Source of the DNA: a virus
Direction: 5' to 3' (one strand)
DNA: 21,118 bases
IMG/VR virus record: IMGVR_UViG_3300025674_000490
Coordinates: 1-21,118 of that record
Below the pieces are notes generated by a model that was not told the DNA's origin, did no database searches, and saw only the letters and a program-made list of their open reading frames with translations. Positions 9,401-16,062 of the stretch are shown here, piece by piece. Position numbers and translations under genes: made by a program. Numbering within the stretch: position 1 is the stretch's first letter; each line of letters starts with the position of its first letter.

Positions 9401-10421
9401 CTAAACCATCTGATTCTTTGTATATAATATCTAACTCTGTTATTTTAAACAAAGAATTTATTTCACCAACAGTAGCTGTAGTACCATCTGGTTTTTTAGG
9501 CATTGGTATTTGTAAAGCTATTTCATTTACTTTATTTTCCATAAACTCAACAATAGTACTTGCTACTGTTTGTTGTTCGTCACCTGGTAAAAAATAACCA
9601 TCTTGTTTTGGTATAAAACAAACTTGAGTAAACGGAGCTATAAGTGAATATTCACCATCATCAAATTTAAATCTATAACTAAATCTAACAAATTTATCTT
9701 CTAAAAATTGAGGATCACCTGGAAAATTAGGATTACCCGCGGGGTCTTCGTCAGCCCAATATGGGTTTGCAACATAAGAAGAATCATCTATAGGTATGTA
9801 TTGGCTAAATACATCTTTCATTGTTGTCTCGAAATTTCCAGGAGACAACGTAGATTCTTTTATAACCTCTATAGCTTGGTATGGAAAATACTTGGCTACA
9901 GATATTTGATCCTCATTAACATAATAGTTTGCTTGACCAAACTGGTTAGCTAAATTAACATTGATTTTTCTAGGTTGATTTCTATTATCTGTAAAAAACA
10001 ATAAGTTTTCTAAGATATTAATACCTGTTATAGGAAAAGCTTTTGAAAAATTTAAAAAAGGACCCTCAACTAATTTTGTTAGAGTATTACTTATAGCGTT
10101 GTATCTATATATAAAATGATTAGAACCAGCACCGCTTGGCGTATAATTAAAACCTGTGTCTGGGTTATCTGTAAAAAACAAATATACTAAAGAGTTTGTT
10201 TCATCTACTTTTCTACCTATACAACTTAAGTTAGGAATACCTAACTCTAAATCAGCAACAGACACGTTGCCTACAACGTTTTCCAACGCGCCAACGTCAT
10301 CACTTTCTGACTTGCTAACCTGTATGTTAACAGCGTCGCGATATTCACCTTGAGGAACTAACCTTGAGTCAAGGTCTTTGTTCATCTTTGATTTGATGAA
10401 TGAGTTTTTAACTTCAGCCAT
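6399..10421 (-). CDS. Giant tail nozzle/muzzle-type structural protein with Ig/cadherin-like domains, 1340 aa
   Basis: The N-terminus (K-M-N-K-D-L-D-S-R-L-V-P at 12-23, then G-E-Y-R-D-A-V-N) has the layout of a tail nozzle whose beta-propeller starts by binding the connector, as in T7 gp12-type proteins. Two blade-like copies of L-F-F-T-D-N lie at residues 81-86 and 141-146, exactly 60 residues apart. Beta-rich segments continue to about 750. Two Ig/cadherin-like modules follow, at about 760-875 and 878-972; the second has V-T-R-G-Q-S-L-I-L and ends with S-F-T-L-Q-V-T-D-A-G-G-A-T-A-S-K. Residues 980-1340 are Gly/Ser/Asn-rich beta sequence and contain most of its cysteines. Composition is very Asn/Thr/Tyr-rich, as in tail proteins. 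It probably forms the distal tail tube or muzzle together with the next gene. The ATG at 10421 follows TAA AAT TAA, two in-frame stops. Confidence 0.75.
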   Translation of the reverse strand: MAEVKNSFIKSKMNKDLDSRLVPQGEYRDAVNIQVSKSESDDVGALENVVGNVSVADLELGIPNLSCIGRKVDETNSLVYLFFTDNPDTGFNYTPSGAGSNHFIYRYNAISNTLTKLVEGPFLNFSKAFPITGINILENLLFFTDNRNQPRKINVNLANQFGQANYYVNEDQISVAKYFPYQAIEVIKESTLSPGNFETTMKDVFSQYIPIDDSSYVANPYWADEDPAGNPNFPGDPQFLEDKFVRFSYRFKFDDGEYSLIAPFTQVCFIPKQDGYFLPGDEQQTVASTIVEFMENKVNEIALQIPMPKKPDGTTATVGEINSLFKITELDIIYKESDGLALQVVETIPVSQITGTSTVFEYVYNSTKPYKTLPENEITRVYDKVPVRALGQEVTSNRVVYANFQDKHTPPSGIDYQVAATRKNENGDVGWAKTNIEYPNHTVKQNRNYQVGVVLADKYGRQSTVILSNNTSQTDGDYGADTVYLPYSNSTAYDSNAFIGNSLKILFNKFIDSTKSSATGEPGLYNGDPTDPDYKPLGWYSYKIVVKQLEQEYYNVYASGAMKGSPYYDTSITSPIPLTNENASFITLLNDNINKVPRDLSEVGPQDKQFRSSVELFGLVENNFFIPYNVRGNKQYFPGRKSFTTNTIEDLFDLFDVADFEGSNNNPVPITNTNNPYYAFYRSESNPFIAEFITSQTPANQFGTNNIDYNNSPNTEYQKFENLSIFETKPTTSRLDIFWESTTSGLIEDLNTAIQQDTNGAFGIINFNYDHEEEDGIGADVTDEFSFTDVQGSIIIPNSTPVLTSVYDDLDPNDNRNGEFTLVEVSPGFYKLQTADYFYYGINAAQLESYTFTFTVETLDNNNQPVFTTPSITGSLTNNPPIINNSNTSTINVTRGQSLILTIDAVNGSNPLGGNSTNDLQFALTSQSRNIFSISGLQVLNSDNTAIGIESFTLQVTDAGGATASKTFNINFGEPPVDSVFSSFADYEIYSGYGAAFWFTGTSGFSSLTGNEVSILGSQPPFQGWLNGYEAPSSSSNNPVNNNLCTSGGFDSEPYFYNERISGALTQGTIFIILSVSNARNISQSLFQSFVNLRYSIQQRPNANIGWQPVYDLNGISTVTTQPAGVPSGTWEWDVAIPSIDGLISTVNNNYGSNSGLLVSNKYTEAEGFGADGAKVFAFNTVGDYRIILGNLQSNYGFYDTGVNCNYTGDSFESSAGLQIGDFYNPPSDIANPTDFATYGSTYRYEIVGPNAACSSNFNNVYKYAKEPFANYVTQLYDDVNFLQPSSLTTGIYKFRRMQRVDSADGNTVFNPEYTKDGAYTASFLSNGLVNSIPTPCLYS
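9985..10181 (-). repeat. Two copies of a 17-base repeat 180 bases apart, encoding L-F-F-T-D-N blades
   Basis: The string ttatctgtaaaaaacaa occurs at 9985-10001 and 10165-10181. The spacing of 180 bases equals 60 codons, and both copies encode L-F-F-T-D-N at the same frame in the large muzzle-type protein. This marks structurally repeated units, probably beta-propeller blades, rather than a mobile or regulatory repeat. Confidence 0.6.
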
Positions 10422-10427
10422 TTAATT

Positions 10428-11630
10428 TTAGTGTTTAATCCATTTAGATTTACCACGCATAGTTTGAATAAGCTCATTAAGCTTAATATTTGAAAGTCTA
10501 AGCTTAGCATTTCTAATCTTAGCACTTTTCTCTTTCTTAAGTCTTTGAACTATATACTCAGGTTGATTTATTCTTGTGGATATGATAGCGTGCAATATCG
10601 ATGCATACATTGCTTCTTCAGCAAGTTTAGGTACTTTAGTATCTAAGTCAGTTGATAAGCCATCAGATATATACTCAAAAGTGATTAGTTTGTCAACTAG
10701 ATTCGCAGAAAAAGATATTTTACCTTCTCTATCGTTTATAGTAAAGTAACCATTTGCATTAGCATACCTTGGGTCCATACCATATTGTTGTCCATAAAAT
10801 GGATCACCCCAACCGTAACCGTACTCCCATGTTTCAATAATGTTGTCAATATTTCTTTGTTCACCGAGTACGTTATCTTTCCATCTTAGCTCAGCAATAG
10901 AAGTACCACTAGTATTGTTATCAAAGTTATCTTGCAAAGGTATGCCTTCAGAGTCTTGAAGCGGTTGGGTGTATGGGTTGCTAGTTAAATCTGTTGGTAA
11001 TATAATATGTTTAACACCTTGATTATCAAACCAATATAAGTTAACATAGTTAACATAATCCTGGGGCATTACAACACTTAAGTTGTGTGGTATGTTTAGT
11101 TCTTGTGATTTTATAGCTTTAAGTGTATCGTAACTAAGCTCTTGCATAGCGCGCTTAGCGTGGAATATAACATCAGTTCGTTTTACAGACGGTATAAGCT
11201 TGTCTTGACCAACATAAGCTATTAAGAAATTATTTATAACGTCATCTAATTTAGTATAAGCATAAGAGCCATAGTTTTGCTCAACTACAGAGCCATAAGC
11301 TTTATCTTGAGTGGTGTTACCATATTTACCGCCGTCTAATCTTTTTAACTGAACAACTATAAAAAGATTGTTAGCTGGAGGCGTATCGAATGTTATAATG
11401 TTGTTTGTAACTGAATAATCAGCTACAACTTCAGACCAAGTTCCAGGAGTACCAGCTACACTAGTATATAACTTAAAGTTGTTTTTTTGATAGTTTACGT
11501 CTGTTTGCTCTGCAGCTCCAAAAACCAAATCAGTATCAAATGTAGTTGTAAAACTAACAGTTGTTCCATCGCCTCTAAAGCCTTGAGCGCCTTCGTAATA
11601 TTGTCTATTGTTTTCTGTTAGCAAAGCCAT
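10428..11630 (-). CDS. Tail connector/ring protein with extra N-terminal beta domain, 400 aa
   Basis: Residues 120-400 have the pattern of connector/ring proteins of crAss-like and P22/T7-type podoviruses. They comprise an alpha-helical start (I-F-H-A-K-R-A-M-Q-E-L, 155-165), a beta middle (N-I-P-H-N-L-S-V-V-M-P, 179-189), the conserved F-E-Y-I-S-D-G-L (318-325) with a helix (P-K-L-A-E-E-A-M-Y-A), and a Lys/Arg-rich C-terminal helix. Residues 10-105 form a separate beta domain (F-R-G-D-G-T-T-V-S-F at 18-27; N-I-I-T-F-D-T-P-P-A at 77-86) of the type seen at the start of T7-like tail-fibre and adaptor proteins. The protein probably stacks below the portal and may dock a fibre or the muzzle. It starts with ATG after TAA TAA, in the same frame as the upstream connector gene. 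The fibre-docking idea is inference. Confidence 0.72.
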   Translation of the reverse strand: MALLTENNRQYYEGAQGFRGDGTTVSFTTTFDTDLVFGAAEQTDVNYQKNNFKLYTSVAGTPGTWSEVVADYSVTNNIITFDTPPANNLFIVVQLKRLDGGKYGNTTQDKAYGSVVEQNYGSYAYTKLDDVINNFLIAYVGQDKLIPSVKRTDVIFHAKRAMQELSYDTLKAIKSQELNIPHNLSVVMPQDYVNYVNLYWFDNQGVKHIILPTDLTSNPYTQPLQDSEGIPLQDNFDNNTSGTSIAELRWKDNVLGEQRNIDNIIETWEYGYGWGDPFYGQQYGMDPRYANANGYFTINDREGKISFSANLVDKLITFEYISDGLSTDLDTKVPKLAEEAMYASILHAIISTRINQPEYIVQRLKKEKSAKIRNAKLRLSNIKLNELIQTMRGKSKWIKH

Positions 11631-11633
11631 TTA

Positions 11634-12419
11634 TTAACTTTTTTGATTCATTTCGTTTTGTGCTATTTCACTAGCAGCAGCTTGTACTATTTGCGGATCT
11701 CTTATAACTATACCAGAGTATTGTAATATTCTAAGTATGATATTAGTTTGTTCTTCTGGTAATAATTCAAAATCGTATGAAGCTCCTGGGTTATAATTGT
11801 ATTGACCTAAACCACCAACACCATACGCCCAAACAACATTAACTGGTCTTCTTATAAAATTTGCCTGCACGTTACTTGTTATAGCTGCTGGAGCTACGTT
11901 TAGTAAACCACTTTCGTAAAGATATACTGGAAAGCTCGTGCTAGGCGTTGTTAACTTAGATTTTTGTATTTCATAAAAATCATCTCGCTGTAATCTTTGT
12001 AGTTCAACTGGATAACTACCACCACCATTATAAACTACAGTGCCCAATTTGTAAAAAGAAAAACCACCTTGAGTTCCGTTCCATGGTGCTATGGTTTGAT
12101 AGTTGTCATCGTACACAACGCTAGCGCCTGTTATAAGATCCGTAGTAGGAAGATTAAATCTACCGTTAGAATAAACACAATCACCAATACATTTAAATTT
12201 AGATATTTTTTCATCTATACTCATTTGCCTATCAGCGTAATCATAATCAGCTTGCTGTACTCTTAATTGTTGATTTAGATCATCAAAGTATTGTTCGAAT
12301 ATATCTAGTTGTACTTGTGTAGCTGTTTTATTAAACTCATCAGGCGTCATGTAACCACGTTGCTCTTTGTTTAATATAAGCAAAACGGTTTGATACACAT
12401 TGTTTACGTTTATTGCCAT
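11634..12419 (-). CDS. Head-tail connector/ring protein, 261 aa
   Basis: The start (V-Y-Q-T-V-L-L-I-L-N-K-E-Q-R-G-Y-M-T-P-D-E-F, residues 8-29, quoted in part) is the pattern I associate with ring or tail-stabilisation proteins of crAss-like phages, which bind under the portal. The helical N-terminus (residues 5-60, with Q-V-Q-L-D-I-F-E-Q-Y-F) is followed by a beta region (80-200) and a C-terminal helix (220-258, E-E-Q-T-N-I-I-L-R-I-L). A strongly polar Q-R-L-Q-R-D-D-F-Y-E-I motif lies at 141-151. The start ATG at 12419 follows a hairpin terminator, so it may begin a separately controlled set of tail genes. It ends TAA, with a second TAA directly before the next ATG. The head-to-tail joining role is inferred from family resemblance and gene order. 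Confidence 0.75.
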   Translation of the reverse strand: MAINVNNVYQTVLLILNKEQRGYMTPDEFNKTATQVQLDIFEQYFDDLNQQLRVQQADYDYADRQMSIDEKISKFKCIGDCVYSNGRFNLPTTDLITGASVVYDDNYQTIAPWNGTQGGFSFYKLGTVVYNGGGSYPVELQRLQRDDFYEIQKSKLTTPSTSFPVYLYESGLLNVAPAAITSNVQANFIRRPVNVVWAYGVGGLGQYNYNPGASYDFELLPEEQTNIILRILQYSGIVIRDPQIVQAAASEIAQNEMNQKS

Positions 12420-12440
12420 TTATATTTTTATTTAAATATA

Positions 12441-12462
12441 AGGGCCCGAGTGAACGAGCCCT
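12441..12462 (-). terminator. Hairpin terminator after the 256-aa gene
   Basis: An inverted repeat pairs 12441-12448 with 12455-12462 (8 pairs, 6-base loop). One position (12446/12457) is a C/A mismatch on the plus strand but a G·U pair in RNA made from the minus strand, so the hairpin is complete only in the direction of the genes. A T/A-rich run follows. It fills most of the 61-base gap before the first connector gene. Confidence 0.6.
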
Positions 12463-12480
12463 ATATACTATTGTTACATG

Positions 12481-13251
12481 TTATTTAAGTTTTTTCTCTA
12501 TAGACTTGAAGACTTCTACACCTTCGTCAGTCTTAAAGAAAGCAGCCATTGCTGAGTATGGGTTTTCGTCAAATGGAACATTCATAAGTTTCTTACCATT
12601 AGACGCCCAAGCAAATGATCTTTGATCATCAGCTAGCAAAATAATTTTAGCTTCAGTTGCTTTAATAGCAAAGTTTCTAAGCTGTACATTATCATCGTTA
12701 GCAAGTTCTATAAACAATTTTGGGTTTTTTCTAGCAAATATTAATAGATCTCGTTTAACCTCTTTAGAAGACATTTGATTTACTTTACTTCCAACTTCAA
12801 CTCTTAATATAGCTTCTGCTTGATCAATGTCCATAATTCTAGCAGCGTTAAGAGCGTCAATCTGAAGTTCCATGATGTCTAATTCATCTTCAGCTTCTAC
12901 TACAGCATTATATTCTGTATATCGTATATTTTTTAACGGGTGATATAATGAAAGTAGTTTTTGTAATGCTTGATGTTCTTTTGAAACAAACAAAGCACCA
13001 TCTTTAAATAAAATAGTACCTAATGTAACTTCACCATATTGATCTTCAACAAATGGAGAAGACATATTTGTAGCGTACCTTAATTCTTTTTGTTCGTTAG
13101 TCTCTGGATCAAACCACAGTAGTGGAAATTTTCTGCTATGTCTAGCTGGTATCCTAAGTGTTAATGGTTTGTATTTTCCTTTAACGAAGTATGTTCTATC
13201 TTTAATCTCCCAACCCTGTTCAACGCTAGGAGCTTCTTTTGTTTTTGCCAT
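12481..13251 (-). CDS. Conserved phage protein of unknown function, between capsid and connector genes
   Basis: This 256-residue protein has no enzyme motif I can name. It begins with a beta-type region (W-E-I-K-D-R-T-Y-F at 14-22, P-A-R-H-S-R-K-F-P at 35-43, L-R-Y-A-T-N-M-S-S-P-F at 57-67). A long helical part follows (about 88-256), including I-D-A-L-N-A-A-R-I-M-D-I-D, E-V-K-R-D-L-L-I-F-A-R-K and N-V-Q-L-R-N-F-A-I-K-A-T-E. I recall closely similar, strongly conserved proteins in marine phage genomes, encoded near the capsid gene. A head-completion or neck role fits the position, but I cannot show it. Hairpin terminators lie on both sides, so its transcript level probably differs from that of its neighbours. 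Start ATG behind an A/T-only leader; stop TAA. Confidence 0.7.
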   Translation of the reverse strand: MAKTKEAPSVEQGWEIKDRTYFVKGKYKPLTLRIPARHSRKFPLLWFDPETNEQKELRYATNMSSPFVEDQYGEVTLGTILFKDGALFVSKEHQALQKLLSLYHPLKNIRYTEYNAVVEAEDELDIMELQIDALNAARIMDIDQAEAILRVEVGSKVNQMSSKEVKRDLLIFARKNPKLFIELANDDNVQLRNFAIKATEAKIILLADDQRSFAWASNGKKLMNVPFDENPYSAMAAFFKTDEGVEVFKSIEKKLK

Positions 13252-13287
13252 GATATAATATAATAAAAATGTTAATAAAAGTAAGAA

Positions 13288-13315
13288 TTACCCTCGCCGA
13301 TAAAGACGAGGGTAA
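13288..13315 (-). terminator. Rho-independent-type terminator after the major capsid gene
   Basis: A perfect 9-base inverted repeat, TTACCCTCG with CGAGGGTAA, pairs 13288-13296 with 13307-13315 around a 10-base loop. On the minus strand it is followed by a T-rich tract (TTCTTACTTTTATT). It lies in the 87-base gap just after the capsid stop. It is likely a partial terminator that sets the capsid message apart from the downstream genes, because no clear new promoter is visible before the next start. Confidence 0.75.
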
Positions 13316-13338
13316 AAACTTACGTAATTTACTGCTTA

Positions 13339-14799
13339 TTAGGCAGCTGTAAACAATACAAAGTTGTTAGCACCTTGTACACACAAACATCTTTCAGAAA
13401 GGAAGTTTACTTCCATAGCGTCAAGATCAGATGTAGCAGCACCACCAACAGATCCAGTCAACCAAGACTTCATACGACGATCGTCAGTTTGAGACGCTCT
13501 ATATCGTACGTGTAAGAATGGACGACGGATGTTAGTACCAAGAATTTGATCGTAAACAGTTGAGGTACCAGCAGGAACTAGTACACCATCGATAGCGTAA
13601 ACAGGAGCAGCAGTTGCAGCGGCCTCAACAAAACCTCCACGAGTAGAAGCATCGTTCAAGTATTTCCAGTCAGTTTTGTAGAAATCGTAAGAACCACGAC
13701 GGAAACCAGAGAAACCTAGGTTAAGAGCCATGTCTTCAGAATTTTCAAACAAACCGTAAGCAGAACCAGCACCAGCGTTACCACCGTTCAAACCAGCAAG
13801 CATATCATCGATAGTCAAAGAAGTTTCGCGATTCAAGAAAAGCATGTTTTCTTCAATAGCTCCTTGAGTATCTAGGTTTTTAAGGATAAGGTCAAACTGA
13901 GCAAGAGCGTTAGCAGAACTTAATCCAGCAAATCCAGTTTCAACGTTACCACGATCGTTAACGGCAGCGAAGAGACCTTCAGTACCTTTGTATCCAGCAC
14001 CTTCAGCACCAGAAGAACCAGCAGCTTTTTCACCTTCAACTACGCTCATTTCAAGATAATCTTCGAAACGTAGACGAGTTTCAGACTCAGCTTTCAAATA
14101 CCAAAGGTATCCAGAAGTTCCGTCTTCAGTAGCAACTTCAACCCAACCGATTTGAGCAGTATCAGAACCAGAAACAACATATTTGTTACGGATAATGATT
14201 GGAGAGTTGGAGTATTGAGTGAAATCAGGATCAACACTTACATAACCATTAAATGCTCCAGTTGTAGCAGTGTTGTTAGGAGTAGAAGAACCTTTAGCAT
14301 ATTCAGATCCATAAACGAAGATCTTAACAGTAGAAGCCAAACCAGATAGATCAGCAGATCCGTAAGGAGCCACAGTCAAGACACCAGTAGTTTGGTTTGA
14401 TCCAGTAACAACAGCTTTAGCTTCAGCTCCAACAGCATCTACAATTACGATTGTTTGACCAACTGAGATTACGTTTCTTACTGTAGCAGAAACAGGGATA
14501 GTTACAGTGTTAGCAACACCACCGTTGGTACAGTCAGAATAAGAGATATGCAAACGATTTTGCTCAGACCAGATAACTTGGTCAGAAGTCATAGGCATTT
14601 CAGCACCTACCATACGCAAGAATCCAGAGAGAGTACGGTTTCCGTAACGCTCTACTTCAGCTGCATATACTTCAGGTAGATATTGTTGAGCGAAAGTGTC
14701 AGTACCGTCAGTACCGTTGTTAAATACTAAATAGTTACTATCTAGCAATTGTTGTTTTTGAGATGGGACGATGTCACCAAATAAAGGACTTAAAGCCAT
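13339..14799 (-). CDS. Major capsid protein (crAss-like / HK97-fold type)
   Basis: The 486-residue length matches crAss-like capsid proteins (about 490). Visible landmarks are L-P-E-V-Y-A-A-E-V-E-R-Y-G-N-R-T (41-56), M-V-G-A-E-M-P-M-T-S-D-Q-V-I-W-S-E-Q (63-80), a beta-rich insert (about 98-165), E-T-R-L-R-F-E-D-Y-L-E-M (240-251), and an ending N-F-L-S-E-R-C-L-C-V-Q-G-A-N-N-F-V-L-F (465-483). It should form the icosahedral shell with the HK97 fold, which I infer from the family. It follows the scaffold gene by 18 bases and is followed by a strong hairpin. Codon choice differs from the neighbours: more GGT, CGT, TTC, AAC and TAC, and higher GC, as expected for the most abundant virion protein. 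Stop TAA, start ATG. Confidence 0.85.
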   Translation of the reverse strand: MALSPLFGDIVPSQKQQLLDSNYLVFNNGTDGTDTFAQQYLPEVYAAEVERYGNRTLSGFLRMVGAEMPMTSDQVIWSEQNRLHISYSDCTNGGVANTVTIPVSATVRNVISVGQTIVIVDAVGAEAKAVVTGSNQTTGVLTVAPYGSADLSGLASTVKIFVYGSEYAKGSSTPNNTATTGAFNGYVSVDPDFTQYSNSPIIIRNKYVVSGSDTAQIGWVEVATEDGTSGYLWYLKAESETRLRFEDYLEMSVVEGEKAAGSSGAEGAGYKGTEGLFAAVNDRGNVETGFAGLSSANALAQFDLILKNLDTQGAIEENMLFLNRETSLTIDDMLAGLNGGNAGAGSAYGLFENSEDMALNLGFSGFRRGSYDFYKTDWKYLNDASTRGGFVEAAATAAPVYAIDGVLVPAGTSTVYDQILGTNIRRPFLHVRYRASQTDDRRMKSWLTGSVGGAATSDLDAMEVNFLSERCLCVQGANNFVLFTAA

Positions 14800-14817
14800 T
14801 TTAATAAATTTTTAAAG

Positions 14818-16029
14818 TTATTTTCTAGTTTTTATTTTTAACCTTGAAGAATCAACACCATTAATAGCTTTTACTCTAAAACCTCCAATCGAAATATCAC
14901 CAGCAGCAGTTGCTCGTGGTTCAGTTGAAATATTTTTAGATTTAGCAACTACATCCTTAACAGCATCGGCTTTGCCTTGCTCGTAAAAATGTTGTGCTAT
15001 AGTATCAGCATTTCTAGCCGCGTATAAAGCCTTGTGGTATCCTTGCATATCTGTTATTTCATTTTTTTCATTCAAGAACGTCTTGATAAAATTTGTAATA
15101 TCAGATTGGGCATCTGCCACTTGACTTGGGTTTTTAACACCATACCTAAACTTTTTCTCTCCGACATTGAAATCAAAACCTTTGAAATCATCGTTTAGAA
15201 AACTCTTTGTACGATTAACAAAACCCTCGTGTTGTTGCTTTATAGCTTGTTGCTCTTCGTTATATCTATTGAAAAAGTCCATTGCTTTTTGTTGGTCTTG
15301 AGTTACGCCTGGTCTCAACTTGATCTCATCGTAGTATTTACTCTTTAAACCATCTAAAAATTTACGGGCTTTTGCAACTTCTTCTTTAAACGCAATTTTT
15401 GCTCTGCGTATATCTTTCTCATCATCTAGCTCTTCATCGTATGAAAAATCCTCTAATAGAATGTTTACATCTTCAGAATCCAAATGAGGTTTAGTTTGTT
15501 TATAATATTCTCTAAGTAATGTTTTGCCATCTACATTAGAGTAATCGGCATTTAGTCGAACATAATCTTCAACTGTACCGCCAGTTTCCTCCATAAAAGA
15601 AACTAGTTTTTCAATATTTTCAGGAAGAGGTTTACCTGTTTGTTGGCTTTCTTTTACAGCTTCAACAACTTGTTTTTCAGTTACTTCTTCTTCTTGCAAA
15701 TCTTCGATAGCGGTGAGGGGAGACTCGACATCTGAGTCGGAGGTCCGTACTTCTTCAACCACTTCTTTGCTGTCGCTACTGTCTTCGGGTTGTCCGACAG
15801 TATCATCGCTTGCATTTGTTTCATTGAGTCGAACGGCATCTTCTTCTTCTTCTTTTTTATCTATTTGTACTTTAATAACTTCAGGATCTACTTCCCCTTG
15901 AGCTTCTTTAGCTGTGTTCGGTATTTCTACCTTTGTCATAGATTCTGAAGCTTTACCTAAATTTTTAGGTTTCTTTACAGTTTTACCTTTAAGAGAAAAC
16001 TCTCCTTCTTTTTTTACTTCTTCTGACAT
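14818..16029 (-). CDS. Scaffolding-type head assembly protein
   Basis: This is a 403-residue, strongly charged protein. It has a Lys-rich start (5-26), then an acidic, low-complexity region (45-125, with runs of Glu and Asp/Ser). A central helical domain follows (136-230), containing F-M-E-E-T-G-G-T-V-E-D-Y-V-R-L-N (145-160), R-E-Y-Y-K-Q-T-K-P-H-L-D and A-R-K-F-L-D-G-L-K. Helices continue to about 365, and the C-terminal tail is short and basic (K-I-K-T-R-K at the end). The place between portal and capsid genes, the helical make-up and the basic tail (which binds coat protein in other scaffolds) all point to a scaffold. I see no protease triad. The acidic linker coincides with a locally GC-richer patch at about 15710-15800. 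Start ATG at 16029, stop TAA. Confidence 0.75.
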   Translation of the reverse strand: MSEEVKKEGEFSLKGKTVKKPKNLGKASESMTKVEIPNTAKEAQGEVDPEVIKVQIDKKEEEEDAVRLNETNASDDTVGQPEDSSDSKEVVEEVRTSDSDVESPLTAIEDLQEEEVTEKQVVEAVKESQQTGKPLPENIEKLVSFMEETGGTVEDYVRLNADYSNVDGKTLLREYYKQTKPHLDSEDVNILLEDFSYDEELDDEKDIRRAKIAFKEEVAKARKFLDGLKSKYYDEIKLRPGVTQDQQKAMDFFNRYNEEQQAIKQQHEGFVNRTKSFLNDDFKGFDFNVGEKKFRYGVKNPSQVADAQSDITNFIKTFLNEKNEITDMQGYHKALYAARNADTIAQHFYEQGKADAVKDVVAKSKNISTEPRATAAGDISIGGFRVKAINGVDSSRLKIKTRK

Positions 16030-16062
16030 GATATGATAATATAAAATTAATAAAAATTATTT

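Noticed and set aside
9823-9849. 8-base inverted repeat with an 11-base loop
   Set aside because: It lies within the muzzle coding sequence. Repeats of this size are expected by chance in 21 kb, and no T-tract follows.
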